Shown piece by piece: positions 32,855 through 42,664 of a stretch of 64,000 nt of DNA. Position numbers and translations under genes: made by a program. This DNA comes from JBQSUQ01 sp052384575 (GTDB lineage Bacteria; Pseudomonadota; Gammaproteobacteria; Enterobacterales; Pasteurellaceae), in assembly GCA_052384575.1 (NCBI GenBank), contig JBQSUQ010000004.1; one strand, 5' to 3'. The notes under the pieces are model-generated. The model saw nothing but the letters and a program-made list of their open reading frames with translations, was not told the DNA's origin and made no database searches. Positions within the stretch are counted from its first letter, which is position 1; every line of letters begins with the position of its first letter.

Positions 32855-34548
32855 TTTTTACGCTCCTGTTTAAAGGATAGTTTTTCAAAATGAATGTTGC
32901 CAAATGGAGTAATGTCAATGCCACGTACTTTGGTATTGGAAATTAATAAACGTCCCACATTGGCAATGGGGAAAATCGCGAGTTCCGACAAGGCAAATTC
33001 TTCCGCTTCTTGATAATCAGCTGCTCTTAAATGGGCGTTGCGATTGAGTAACGCCACATCAAGTAATAAATCAAAACGGCTTGAACACCAGTTGGCGATA
33101 TTGGTAATTTCACTGGCGCTGTTGCAACTAAGAATCGGGCGTAAGAACGCATCTGGGTCCAAACTGCCAGATAACCAGCCACCTAAAATCAAGTCATAAT
33201 CTTCAGTTTTATTTGTCAGATTTTGGATTAAAAAGTTGCGAGAAACAGACCGCACTTTTACTTTTACACCTACTTGCGCCAAGTCAAATTTAATCATTTC
33301 TGCCATTTTTATTGGGGCAGGATTGTAAACTTGATCTTCATTAATTACCCACAAATCTAAGTTAAGATCGCGATCTGCTAGAACTTTTTTAGCCTGTTCT
33401 GGATCATAATGATAGCTTAGTTTTTTGGGTGATGATTCAGCAGCCCATGATACTGGCGGAATAATGCGGTTAGCCAAGGTCGCTTTTTTGTAATAAATCA
33501 AATCGATAATTCGTTGACGGTTAATAGCTTGTGCAATAGCTTTGCGAACTGATTTATCTTGCACCGCAGGGCGTAAGGCATTAAAAGCAAGAAAAGATAA
33601 ATTCATGCCATCAACCATGGTCGTTTGGTAGCGGGTTTCTGCATTTTTTAATAAACCCAGTTGGCTTAACTCTGGGAAACCCACAATCTGGCATTCATCA
33701 TTTAAGAATTTTGCTAATCGACCTGTGCGATCCGTTGAAAAGTCGATCACAATATGGGGAATATCTGCTGTTTTTTTCCAATAATGAGGATTACGCGTTA
33801 AACGAATATATTGGCTGCGGAAATAATCCTGTACTTGATAGGCTCCTGTGCCAACGGGAAGTTGGTCGAGCTGGCTGAGATTGTCATCTGCATTGAGCTG
33901 TAAAGCATATTCTTGCGATAAAATGACCGCATACTGACTGGCTAAATGAGATAAAACAGAGGTATCAGGCTCAAATAGCGTAATTTTTACTGTACGAGCA
34001 TCGATGCTTTCTACTTGTTTAATTTTTTTGTCGAGTTTCACACTTTCAAAATAAGGAAAACGTGATTTACGAGCTAAATCGTGGAAGATTTGATATTGTC
34101 GATCCACATTATCATTGTTATCTTCACTGAATTCAGGTAAGCCAGTAGAGTGGCCTAACACACGATTGAGTGAAAATACCACATCATCTGCGTTTAAATC
34201 TCGGCTTGGTGTAAACCAAGCAGTGTGGTGGAATTTTATGCCCTTACGCAGTTTTATTGTGATGGTCTTGGCATCCGATGAAATTTGATAGGATTCGGCA
34301 AGTGAAGGCTCAATTCGAGCACTATTATCCGCAGGTTCAAATAATTTATTATAAATTTGTTCTGTTACCACATTCATGCTTGTGCTCGTATCCGCAGTTT
34401 GTGGATTAAAGGAAAAACCCGTTGCATGAGTACAATAAATTAATCCATTATTTGATACCGACGAAGGCACGCGAGGTGTTGCCTGTGCTGATGTTGCAAC
34501 AGCGCAAGAAAAAAGTGCGGTTAAAAAAGGAAGAATTTTTTTAAGCAT
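32851..34548 (-). CDS. sapA: Periplasmic peptide-binding protein SapA
   Basis: Family 5 solute-binding protein that captures antimicrobial peptides and heme in the periplasm of nontypeable H. influenzae (established for that species). The 565-residue precursor starts with a signal peptide (MLKKILPFLTALFSCAVATS, cleavage after about SAQA, residue 23). The SBP-5 core includes LAESYQISSDAKTITIKLRK (about 104-123) and the segment VRKAIAQAINRQRIIDLIYY. It heads the sapABCDF operon, divergent from ycjX. Confidence 0.95.
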   Translation of the reverse strand: MLKKILPFLTALFSCAVATSAQATPRVPSSVSNNGLIYCTHATGFSFNPQTADTSTSMNVVTEQIYNKLFEPADNSARIEPSLAESYQISSDAKTITIKLRKGIKFHHTAWFTPSRDLNADDVVFSLNRVLGHSTGLPEFSEDNNDNVDRQYQIFHDLARKSRFPYFESVKLDKKIKQVESIDARTVKITLFEPDTSVLSHLASQYAVILSQEYALQLNADDNLSQLDQLPVGTGAYQVQDYFRSQYIRLTRNPHYWKKTADIPHIVIDFSTDRTGRLAKFLNDECQIVGFPELSQLGLLKNAETRYQTTMVDGMNLSFLAFNALRPAVQDKSVRKAIAQAINRQRIIDLIYYKKATLANRIIPPVSWAAESSPKKLSYHYDPEQAKKVLADRDLNLDLWVINEDQVYNPAPIKMAEMIKFDLAQVGVKVKVRSVSRNFLIQNLTNKTEDYDLILGGWLSGSLDPDAFLRPILSCNSASEITNIANWCSSRFDLLLDVALLNRNAHLRAADYQEAEEFALSELAIFPIANVGRLLISNTKVRGIDITPFGNIHFEKLSFKQERKK

Positions 34549-34658
34549 AAATTAAGGTATTCGTGGTAAATTAGCCTAAATTTTAGAATATATTTGTTAG
34601 GTTGGCTACCTGATTTATGTGAATCCCGCATAGTTGCCTAATTTATGAGAATTTAAAT

Positions 34659-36068
34659 ATGCTAAATAGTTTGCAGAAAGAAATAAATCAATTTATTGAT
34701 CGTGGCTTGGATCGTTCCTTGCGAATTGCTGTGACAGGGTTAAGTAGAAGTGGGAAAACTGCTTTTATCACAAGTTTTATCAATCAATTGTTACATATTG
34801 ATAAAGTCGACAATTACCATTTACCTTTATTTGAAGCAGCGCGTAATAACCGTATTATTGCCGTAAAACGTGTGGCGCAATTGGATTTACGTATTCCTCG
34901 CTTTGAATATGAAAAAAATTTGGCAGAACTTAGTCAAATTCCACCGCGCTTTCCACAATCTACGCGTGGCGTGAGTGAAACGCGCCTTGCTATTCGGTAT
35001 CAACGTCATAATGGCTTAATGAGTTATCTTAAAGATACTGGCACCTTATATGTGGATATCTTTGATTATCCTGGGGAATGGTTGCTCGATTTGCCTTTAT
35101 TGCATTTGGATTATCAGCAATGGTCACAATCTTTGACGCAATTGTTTACTGATAACCGCAAACATTTAGCTCAAACTTGGTTGCAAAAAGTGCAACAACT
35201 GGATTTATTGGCTGTGGCAAATGAAGATAAATTGGCTGAAATTGCACAGGAATACACCGCCTATTTACATCGTTGCAAAGAACAAGGGTTACATTTTATT
35301 CAACCGGGACGTTTTGTTTTACCAGGTGAGCTTGAAGGAGCTCCTGTATTACAATTTTTTCCGCTATTAAATGTTGATGAATCACAATGGGTTAAATTGA
35401 AAAAGCAAGCTTCATCAAATAGTTATTTTGCTGTTTTACAGAAACGTTATGAATATTATCGTCACAAAATTGTGAAGCATTTTTATCAGGATTATTTTGC
35501 TAAATTTGATCGTCAAGTGATTTTGGCAGATTGCTTAACGCCTTTAAATCATAGTCGTCAGGCTTTTGTGGATATGCAAGAAGGATTAAGTCAATTATTT
35601 CAGAATTTTCATTATGGCAAGCGAAATTTATTACATCGGTTATTTTCGCCTTGCATTGATAAATTAATGTTTTTAGCCACTAAAGCGGATCATATTACCA
35701 GTGACCAATTGCCTAATTTAGTGAGTTTAATGCGCCAGCTAGTGCAAGATGGTGGACGACATGTTGAATTTGAGGGTATTGAAACGGAGTACAGCGCAAT
35801 TGCGGCAATTCGTTCGACCCAGCAAATGAACGTTGAGCAGAATGGTCAACATTTTAAAGCGATTCAAGGGATTAGAACCAGTGATTTGAAAAAAGTAACG
35901 CTTTATCCTGGTACTGTACCAAGTAAAATTCCTAATCCGGAATTTTGGCAAGAGCGGAAGTTTGAATTCGATCAATTCGAGCCTCAACCTTTATCACCTA
36001 ACGAACCCATTCCTCATTTGCGCATGGATACGGTGTTACAATTTTTATTAGGCGATAAATTAGCGTAA
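34659..36068 (+). CDS. ycjX: YcjX family GTP-binding protein
   Basis: A 469-residue P-loop protein (DUF463) with Walker A GLSRSGKTAF at about 27-36 and a DYPGEW motif at about 138-143 that resembles a switch II / G3 element. The family has an atypical GTPase fold and is tied to phage-shock and envelope stress in enterobacteria. In E. coli it lies beside the psp operon; here no psp genes are present and it sits next to sapA. It is co-transcribed with ycjF (11-base gap). Molecular function is not established. Confidence 0.92.
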   Translation: MLNSLQKEINQFIDRGLDRSLRIAVTGLSRSGKTAFITSFINQLLHIDKVDNYHLPLFEAARNNRIIAVKRVAQLDLRIPRFEYEKNLAELSQIPPRFPQSTRGVSETRLAIRYQRHNGLMSYLKDTGTLYVDIFDYPGEWLLDLPLLHLDYQQWSQSLTQLFTDNRKHLAQTWLQKVQQLDLLAVANEDKLAEIAQEYTAYLHRCKEQGLHFIQPGRFVLPGELEGAPVLQFFPLLNVDESQWVKLKKQASSNSYFAVLQKRYEYYRHKIVKHFYQDYFAKFDRQVILADCLTPLNHSRQAFVDMQEGLSQLFQNFHYGKRNLLHRLFSPCIDKLMFLATKADHITSDQLPNLVSLMRQLVQDGGRHVEFEGIETEYSAIAAIRSTQQMNVEQNGQHFKAIQGIRTSDLKKVTLYPGTVPSKIPNPEFWQERKFEFDQFEPQPLSPNEPIPHLRMDTVLQFLLGDKLA

Positions 36069-36079
36069 GTGAGAAAACA

Positions 36080-37147
36080 ATGAACGATAAAATTATTTTT
36101 GAACATCAAGATCATTCAGATAATGAACAGCAGTTTCAAGCTAAGCAAGAGTTTGATCAACAAGCGAAGATTGAAGTAGATAATGAGCCATTAGAAGCAG
36201 AACTATTAGATGAAAAATTTGATCAAGCCATAGTGGCGAAACCGCGTTGGTGGGTAAGAGCGTTAATTGGCGTGATGTTATTATTTTTATTAGCCATAGT
36301 GGCACAATCAGTCCAATGGTTGATTGATACTTGGCAGAATCATCAATGGATTTATTTCGCTTTTGCTTTGGTAAGTTTTTCAACAGTATTGCTAGGTTTA
36401 GTGGCAATTGCTCGAGAATTCTCACGCTTGCGTCAATTGCGTCAGCGTTTATTGTTGCAGCAACAAAGCAGCGAGTGGCAGCATAAAAGTGCGGTGCAAA
36501 TTGACACAGATTTTTCGGTGGATAAAATGCGCCATTTTTGTGATGAAGTGGCAAAAAATATGGGGCTAGATGAGCAACATACCGCATTAATTCAATGGAA
36601 AAAGCAAATTTCATTGGGACATAATGCACAAGAAGTAGGATTTTTATTTAGCCAAAATGTGCTTCTTCCCGTTGATCAAAAAGCAAAACAATTAATTACA
36701 AAAAATGCCATTGAAAGTGCGGTGGTGGTAAGTATTAGTCCTTTAGCGGTGGTTGATGTATTTTTTATTGCTTGGCGTAATATCCGTTTAATTAATCAAA
36801 TTGCACAACTTTATGGTATGGAATTAGGTTATTTCAGCCGTTTGCGATTAATGAAATTAGTGCTATTAAATATGGCACTCACAGGTGCCACCGAATTGGT
36901 ACAAGAAATGGGCATGGATTGGCTATCGCAAGATATCGCAGCAAAACTCTCTGCACGAGTGGCTCAAGGTATTGGTGCGGGTTTATTAACCGCTCGTTTG
37001 GGGGTTAAAGCCATGGAGTTTTGTCGCCCAATGGCATTTAGCCGTCAAGAAAAGCCGAAGTTAGCACATATTCAACGTGAATTATTAAGTCATTTAAAAA
37101 GTACCATATTAAACCCATTAAAAATAAAGCAAAGCGAAAAGATGTAA
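36080..37147 (+). CDS. ycjF: YcjF family inner-membrane protein (DUF697)
   Basis: A 355-residue protein with a charged acidic N terminus (about 1-50), two adjacent membrane helices (about 60-120, beginning RWWVRALIGVMLLFLLAIVA), a cytoplasmic region and a C-terminal DUF697 segment (about 200-320) containing VVVSISPLAVVDVFFIAWRN. It always accompanies ycjX; the two probably act together at the membrane. It is followed by tyrR, the same three-gene order as E. coli. Confidence 0.92.
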   Translation: MNDKIIFEHQDHSDNEQQFQAKQEFDQQAKIEVDNEPLEAELLDEKFDQAIVAKPRWWVRALIGVMLLFLLAIVAQSVQWLIDTWQNHQWIYFAFALVSFSTVLLGLVAIAREFSRLRQLRQRLLLQQQSSEWQHKSAVQIDTDFSVDKMRHFCDEVAKNMGLDEQHTALIQWKKQISLGHNAQEVGFLFSQNVLLPVDQKAKQLITKNAIESAVVVSISPLAVVDVFFIAWRNIRLINQIAQLYGMELGYFSRLRLMKLVLLNMALTGATELVQEMGMDWLSQDIAAKLSARVAQGIGAGLLTARLGVKAMEFCRPMAFSRQEKPKLAHIQRELLSHLKSTILNPLKIKQSEKM

Positions 37148-37217
37148 CGATTTATTGACGTGTGTATATTTATGATTTACAGTTTAAGCCAATGACTGTT
37201 TTCCTTTGGGTTTAAAA

Positions 37218-38189
37218 ATGAACGAAAATACACCGCACTTAACTTATCATATTGATGATATTGTGGCATTAAGTCCAAAAATGCAAAATTTGATTGATAA
37301 AGCGAAGAAATTTGCAGTCCTTAATGCGCCTTTACTCATTCAAGGTGAAACGGGAACTGGCAAGGATTTGTTAGCCAAGGCTTGCCATCAATGGAGCCCT
37401 CGTCGAGATCATAAGTTTATCGCGGTGAATTGTGCAGGCTTACCAACAGAAGACGCTGAAAGCGAAATGTTTGGACGCATGCAAGCAGAGCAAACCACTC
37501 AGGGATTTTTTGAATATGCCGATGGCGGTACAGTATTATTAGATAGCATTGCTGAGTTGTCCTTGCCATTACAGGCAAAACTGTTGCGCTTCCTGAATGA
37601 TGGTACTTTTCGTCGCGTAGGAGAGGAGCGAGAACATTATGCCAATGTGCGTGTGATCTGTACTTCTCAAGTGCCACTGTTGCATTATGTGAATGAAGGG
37701 AAAGTCCGTAGTGATTTATTTCATCGCCTCAATGTGCTGACGTTAGATCTGCCGCCATTAAGTGGGCGTCAACAGGATATTGAACCTCTCACTCAATTAT
37801 TTGTTCAGCAAATCAGTCAAAATCTTGGTATTTCTCCACCGCACTTTGATCAAGCATTTATTCAATATTTACAGCAACATCATTGGGCTGGTAATGTGCG
37901 TGAATTGTACAATGCCTTATATCGAGCTTGCTCTTTATGTGAAGGTCAGCCGCTTGCCATAGCACATCTTAATTTGGCAGAAAACACATCTGTGAATTTG
38001 AATGTAGATCCTGTGGGGATTGAACAGTTCGAGAATTTGAATTTAGAACAAATTATGGAAAACTTTGAAAGCCAGGTGTTACGTCAATTTTACAGCCAAT
38101 ATCCAAGCACCAGAAAATTAGCGACACGTTTAGGGGTTTCGCATACTGCCATAGCCAATAAATTAAAACGTTATGGCATAAGCAAATAG
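37218..38189 (+). CDS. tyrR: Transcriptional regulator TyrR, short form
   Basis: Aromatic amino-acid regulator. The 323-residue protein begins almost directly with the AAA+ domain (Walker A GETGTGKD, about 36-43) and lacks the long N-terminal ACT/PAS region of E. coli TyrR (513 residues). The sigma-54-contacting GAFTGA motif is missing (MFGRMQAEQTTQGFFEYADG), as in all TyrR. The C-terminal Fis-type helix-turn-helix is TRKLATRLGVSHTAIANKLK. Start is the ATG at 37218. It is probably repressor-only, as known for H. influenzae TyrR. Confidence 0.94.
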   Translation: MNENTPHLTYHIDDIVALSPKMQNLIDKAKKFAVLNAPLLIQGETGTGKDLLAKACHQWSPRRDHKFIAVNCAGLPTEDAESEMFGRMQAEQTTQGFFEYADGGTVLLDSIAELSLPLQAKLLRFLNDGTFRRVGEEREHYANVRVICTSQVPLLHYVNEGKVRSDLFHRLNVLTLDLPPLSGRQQDIEPLTQLFVQQISQNLGISPPHFDQAFIQYLQQHHWAGNVRELYNALYRACSLCEGQPLAIAHLNLAENTSVNLNVDPVGIEQFENLNLEQIMENFESQVLRQFYSQYPSTRKLATRLGVSHTAIANKLKRYGISK

Positions 38190-38191
38190 AC

Positions 38192-39565
38192 TTAGCTTTC
38201 TTCTAAATCAGAAATGGGATTAAATAGGGCTAATTCAGGGAATTTTTTTACACGTTTAAGCCATTCCACTTTTTCAATGTCGATCTGTAATTCAAATTCG
38301 CCTTGTTCAGAAATTTTCTCTTGGCGTATACAGTCCAATTGATAAAAACTATGGCGAATTTTGCCTTGGTTGGCATTTAATGTGATGGTTAAAGACAAAA
38401 TCGTATTTTGTAACCGCTGATGAATAGCTTGAAATAGCAAGTCTATACCAGCACCAGATTGGGCAGAAAGATAGACCGCAACAGGCTGATTTTCATCATT
38501 ATATTCAATGTGTGGCTGGATATTTTCTTGTTGATCGATTTTGTTATAGACCAATAAGCTTGGTACTTTATCCGCATGAATTTCCGCTAAAACCTCATTT
38601 ACTGCCGCAATATTTTCCAATTTTCTGCTATCAGCGCTATCAATAATATGTAGTAATAAGCTGGCTTCAGTCGTTTCTTGTAGAGTTGATTTAAACGCAT
38701 GTACCAAATCATGAGGCAAGTCACGAACAAATCCTACGGTATCTGCTAAAATAACGGTACCAATATCTTTGATATTTAAACGGCGCAATGTAGGATCGAG
38801 CGTAGCAAATAATTGATCTGCTGCATAAACATCCGCTTGAGTGAGACGATTAAATAATGTTGACTTTCCCGCATTGGTATAACCCACTAAAGAAAGCGTT
38901 GGTATATTCGCTTTTTGACGGGTTTGCCGATTTTGATTGCGTTGTTTTGTCACTTTTTCTAAACGACTTTGTAATTGTGCTATTCGCACTTTAATTAATC
39001 GTCGATCTGTTTCTAATTGGGTCTCTCCCGGTCCACGTAAACCCACAGCCCCTTTTTGTTGGTCTAAGCCTGTTTTTCTGCGCACTAAACTCGAAGATAA
39101 ATATTTCAGTTGTGCCAGCTCAACTTGCAACTTGCCTTCATGTGAACGTGCACGCAAAGCAAAAATATCTAAAATTAACCCTGTTCGATCGACTACTCGG
39201 CATTGACAAATTTGTTCTAAATTTCGAATTTGTGCTGGTGTGAGACTATGATTGACGAGGACAACAGTAGCCTGTCGTTGTTCAACTGCTTGAGCAATTT
39301 CTTCGGCTTTGCCTTGTCCCACAAAATATTTTGCTTGTGGTGTTGAGCGTGAAGTTGTAATAACTTGTGAGATTTCTACCTGAGCCGATTTCGCTAGCAA
39401 TTGAAATTCAACAAGATCTTCAAGATTTTTATTTTGGGAAAAGAATACATGAACAACAACAGCACGATCTTGGCTATTGCTTAACGCGGGTGTTTCACAA
39501 AGCGCGGTGGAAATTTCATTATTTTTCACCGCACTTTGTTGATTTTGGGTGCTAAATAAAGTCAA
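38192..39565 (-). CDS. hflX: Ribosome-associated GTPase HflX
   Basis: GTPase that splits stalled or hibernating 70S ribosomes. The 457-residue protein has an N-terminal HflX-specific domain (QAKYFVGQGKAEEIAQ, about 77-92), a helical linker with GPGETQLETDRR, and the GTPase domain: G1 GYTNAGKST (about 232), G3 DTVGF and G4 NKID. It is the last gene of the tsaE-amiB-mutL-miaA-hfq-hflX series, 2 bases after hfq. Confidence 0.97.
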   Translation of the reverse strand: MTLFSTQNQQSAVKNNEISTALCETPALSNSQDRAVVVHVFFSQNKNLEDLVEFQLLAKSAQVEISQVITTSRSTPQAKYFVGQGKAEEIAQAVEQRQATVVLVNHSLTPAQIRNLEQICQCRVVDRTGLILDIFALRARSHEGKLQVELAQLKYLSSSLVRRKTGLDQQKGAVGLRGPGETQLETDRRLIKVRIAQLQSRLEKVTKQRNQNRQTRQKANIPTLSLVGYTNAGKSTLFNRLTQADVYAADQLFATLDPTLRRLNIKDIGTVILADTVGFVRDLPHDLVHAFKSTLQETTEASLLLHIIDSADSRKLENIAAVNEVLAEIHADKVPSLLVYNKIDQQENIQPHIEYNDENQPVAVYLSAQSGAGIDLLFQAIHQRLQNTILSLTITLNANQGKIRHSFYQLDCIRQEKISEQGEFELQIDIEKVEWLKRVKKFPELALFNPISDLEES

Positions 39566-39567
39566 TG

Positions 39568-39837
39568 TTATTCAGCTTGAGAATCCGATTCTGCATATTG
39601 TTGAGGTTGTTGCTGCGTATTGTTGTGATGTGACACTGAACGAGCTGGAACCACAGTGGAAATTGCGTGTTTGTAAACCATTTGATTAACAGTATTTTTT
39701 AATAAAATCACAAACTGGTCGAAAGATTCAATTTGACCTTGTAATTTAATACCATTCACCAAATAAATGGAAACAGGAATACGTTCACGGCGAAGTGCGT
39801 TTAAATAAGGATCTTGTAATGATTGTCCTTTTGCCAT
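39568..39837 (-). CDS. hfq: RNA chaperone Hfq
   Basis: Hexameric Sm-like protein that pairs small RNAs with mRNAs. The 89-residue protein has Sm1 (VSIYLVNGIKLQGQIESFD, about 22-40) and Sm2 (YKHAISTVVP, about 55-64), with the uridine-binding KH in YKHAI. A disordered Gln/His-rich tail follows. Its presence supports Hfq-dependent sRNA regulation in this organism, relevant to the candidate sRNA at 2787-2887. It lies between miaA and hflX, as in E. coli. Confidence 0.98.
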   Translation of the reverse strand: MAKGQSLQDPYLNALRRERIPVSIYLVNGIKLQGQIESFDQFVILLKNTVNQMVYKHAISTVVPARSVSHHNNTQQQPQQYAESDSQAE

Positions 39838-39903
39838 TTTATTTTCCTTCTTTATAGTTATTATAAATAAGATTATTCATCTTATGAGGATAATTCTACC
39901 ATA

Positions 39904-40848
39904 TCAATTTTGCATAGCAAGCTCAAAAGCTTGTTTTACTTTTTCTGGGTTTTGTTCGTTTTCTAAACTATTTAACCATTGAATTGGACTTTTCCAACCG
40001 CGTAACCAAGTGATTTGTCGCTTAGCTAGCTGACGTGTTGCACATATACCACGATAAATTGCTTCATCTAAATTATAGTCGCCTTGTAAATGTTCCCACA
40101 TTTGTCGGTAACCCACACAACGAATAGATGGTAAATTTAAATTTAAATCACCTCTTGCGTAAAGCTTTTCAACTTCTGCTTGAAAACCTTGCTCAATCAT
40201 AAGATGAAAGCGTTGTTCAATACGTTGGTGTAAGATCGAGCGATCTTCTGGTGCAATTGCAAACTGTAAAATATTGTAGGGGAGCGCTTCCCCTTTTTGT
40301 TCTGTTAATTCAGTGAGGGATTTTCCGGTTATATAAAAGACTTCTAGCGCACGATTAATGCGTTGGCTATCGTTGGGATTAATGCGTTGTGCTGATATGG
40401 GATCAATCTTAGCTAATTTCTGATGTAAAGCCGGCCAGCCTAATTGCGCAGCTTTTTGTTCAATTTCGGCCCGAATATTTTCATCTGCATTAGGAAGAGG
40501 GGAAAGCCCTTCTAATAAGGCTTTATAATAAAGCATTGTACCACCCACTAAGAGTGGCACTTTACCTTTAGCACTAATATCCGCCATTTCAGTTAAGGCA
40601 TCTTGACGAAAATTCATTGCAGAATAGCTTTCTGCTGGATCAAGAATATCAATCAAACGATGTGGTACTAGCGCTTGTTCCTCTTTGCTTGGTTTGGCAG
40701 TACCAATATCCATGCCTTTATAAATCAAGGCGCTATCTACGCTGATGACTTCAATTGGCAACATTTGACTTAGCTTAATTGCTAAGTCCGTTTTGCCTGA
40801 AGCTGTTGGGCCCATTAAGAAAATAGCGGTTGGTTGCGTAGATTTCAT
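39904..40848 (-). CDS. miaA: tRNA dimethylallyltransferase MiaA
   Basis: Adds the dimethylallyl group to A37 of tRNAs reading UNN codons. The 314-residue protein has P-loop MGPTASGKTDLA (about 13-24), the catalytic Asp region EVISVDSALIYKGMDIGTAK (about 33-52) and VGGTMLYYKAL (about 100-110). The C-terminal conserved motif is ICATRQLAKRQITWLRGW. It overlaps the mutL stop by 4 bases (ATGA), implying translational coupling. Confidence 0.97.
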   Translation of the reverse strand: MKSTQPTAIFLMGPTASGKTDLAIKLSQMLPIEVISVDSALIYKGMDIGTAKPSKEEQALVPHRLIDILDPAESYSAMNFRQDALTEMADISAKGKVPLLVGGTMLYYKALLEGLSPLPNADENIRAEIEQKAAQLGWPALHQKLAKIDPISAQRINPNDSQRINRALEVFYITGKSLTELTEQKGEALPYNILQFAIAPEDRSILHQRIEQRFHLMIEQGFQAEVEKLYARGDLNLNLPSIRCVGYRQMWEHLQGDYNLDEAIYRGICATRQLAKRQITWLRGWKSPIQWLNSLENEQNPEKVKQAFELAMQN

Positions 40849-42662
40849 GATTCATCTCTGTTTAATTGTGCTAAGTAATGGCTAAAATCTACTTGAATAG
40901 CGAAGTCGAGTAGATTGAGCGATTGTTGATTCAGTTGCAGTTCCACTTCTTGCAATAAATTGACTGCTTGGGCAAATACCTCAATGTTAGGAAATTCCAA
41001 CAAAGATAAAAGTGCGGTGCAAAATGGCTCAATTTTTGGGTAATTATTTTGTAATAATCCCATCACAATCTTTTGTAAATTTTGTTGGCGTAAGCATTGT
41101 GGTACTTTGTTTAAGGTCAGACGTTGCTGTGCAACATTTTCAACAAATTCAAAGCCTAATTCAGCAAATAACGGTTTTTGTTGTTGCCACTGTTGTTGTA
41201 ATTGTTCGTTTAAGCGAAATACAACGGGAATTAATAAAGGTTGTTGTGAAATTTGTTTGCTTTTCAAACTAAGTTGAATGTTTGTTTGTTGTAACTGTTT
41301 GATACTTAACAAATAAAATTGGGTATTTTGTTGTAACAACAATGCTTGATTATCAACAAGTGCTAGGGCTTTTAGCATATGTTGTTGCACAATTTCTTGC
41401 GTTGCAACCACATTGATTGGTGGCGATGAGCTTGGCGTGTTATCGGTTTTTAATAATTCACCATAAGCTTTTTGTTCGCTTTTACTAATATAAGGTGCCT
41501 TATCGTAATGATGCGTTGAATGTGAGCCATAAGCAGACGGATTTGCCCCAGAAGTAAAAATATTATGTCCTGCAGCTGCGCGATTAGGTTTTTGTGCCAC
41601 ATAATGGGCTTGTGGTTCTTGGGTTTCGTTATGTTGTTCTGCTGCTGCTGAGAAATCCAATTGTTCAGCACTGGATAACGCATTTTCAACGCCCTGACAA
41701 ATAAAGTCATGGATTAAACGGGATTGATGAAAACGCACTTCATGTTTGGTTGGATGAACGTTCACATCCACTTCGTTTGGATTGAGATCTAAAAAGAGAA
41801 CAAAAGCAGGGTATTGTTCCGAATGTAAATAATTGGCATAGGCTTGACGAATAGCGTGCGTGATGACTTTATCTTTCACCATTCGTCCATTGATATAGCA
41901 ATAAGCCAAATCATTTTGCGTGCGATAAAACTGAGGTGCAGCCACCCAGCCTGATAGGTGCAAATCATCATGTTTCCAATCAATATGTAAGGCATGCTGT
42001 ACAAAATCATCACCACAAATGGCAGCAACCCGTTTTAAAACTTGCGCAGTTTGCACCGCACTTTTATATTGGCGAACCGTTTTGCCATTATGGGTTAGGG
42101 TAAAACTAATTTGTGGCTTGGCGAGTGCAATGCGGCGTATGACTTCATCAATATGCGCAAATTCGGTTTTATCACTACGCAAAAATTTACGGCGCGCTGG
42201 CGTATTAAAAAATAAATTAGCTACTTCGACAGTGGTACCCACAGGATGAGAGGCGGGTTGAATGTGACTCTCTTGTTCTCGACCTTGAACATAAACTTGC
42301 CAAGCTTCATTTTGATCTGCTGTACGCGAAGTGAGGGTTAAGCGAGACACTGAGCTAATACTGGCTAAGGCTTCGCCTCGAAAGCCAAGACTTAAAATAG
42401 ATTCTAAATCTTCAATATTGGCAATTTTACTGGTAGCATGACGAGCTAGCGCCAAGCTTAATTCGTGTTTTGGAATACCAATGCCATTGTCGCGGATTTT
42501 GATTAGGCTCGCACCACCATTTTCAATATCAATTTGAATACGGTTGGCTCCGGCGTCTAAACTATTTTCCACTAATTCTTTCACCACAGAAGCAGGGCGT
42601 TCAACCACTTCTCCTGCTGCAATTTGATTTGCTAACTGAGGTGATAGAATTTGAATTGGCAT
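40845..42662 (-). CDS. mutL: DNA mismatch repair protein MutL
   Basis: ATP-dependent matchmaker linking MutS to MutH/UvrD. The 605-residue protein has N-terminal GHKL ATPase motifs ELVENSLDAGA (about 30-40), IRDNGIGI and FRGEALASISSVS. The conserved NVHPTKHEVRF is in the transducer domain (about 300-310). A Gln-rich variable linker (about 340-420) precedes the C-terminal dimerisation domain. There is no DQHAxxER endonuclease motif, consistent with a MutH-dependent species. It follows amiB by 2 bases. Confidence 0.97.
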   Translation of the reverse strand: MPIQILSPQLANQIAAGEVVERPASVVKELVENSLDAGANRIQIDIENGGASLIKIRDNGIGIPKHELSLALARHATSKIANIEDLESILSLGFRGEALASISSVSRLTLTSRTADQNEAWQVYVQGREQESHIQPASHPVGTTVEVANLFFNTPARRKFLRSDKTEFAHIDEVIRRIALAKPQISFTLTHNGKTVRQYKSAVQTAQVLKRVAAICGDDFVQHALHIDWKHDDLHLSGWVAAPQFYRTQNDLAYCYINGRMVKDKVITHAIRQAYANYLHSEQYPAFVLFLDLNPNEVDVNVHPTKHEVRFHQSRLIHDFICQGVENALSSAEQLDFSAAAEQHNETQEPQAHYVAQKPNRAAAGHNIFTSGANPSAYGSHSTHHYDKAPYISKSEQKAYGELLKTDNTPSSSPPINVVATQEIVQQHMLKALALVDNQALLLQQNTQFYLLSIKQLQQTNIQLSLKSKQISQQPLLIPVVFRLNEQLQQQWQQQKPLFAELGFEFVENVAQQRLTLNKVPQCLRQQNLQKIVMGLLQNNYPKIEPFCTALLSLLEFPNIEVFAQAVNLLQEVELQLNQQSLNLLDFAIQVDFSHYLAQLNRDES

Positions 42663-42664
42663 AA

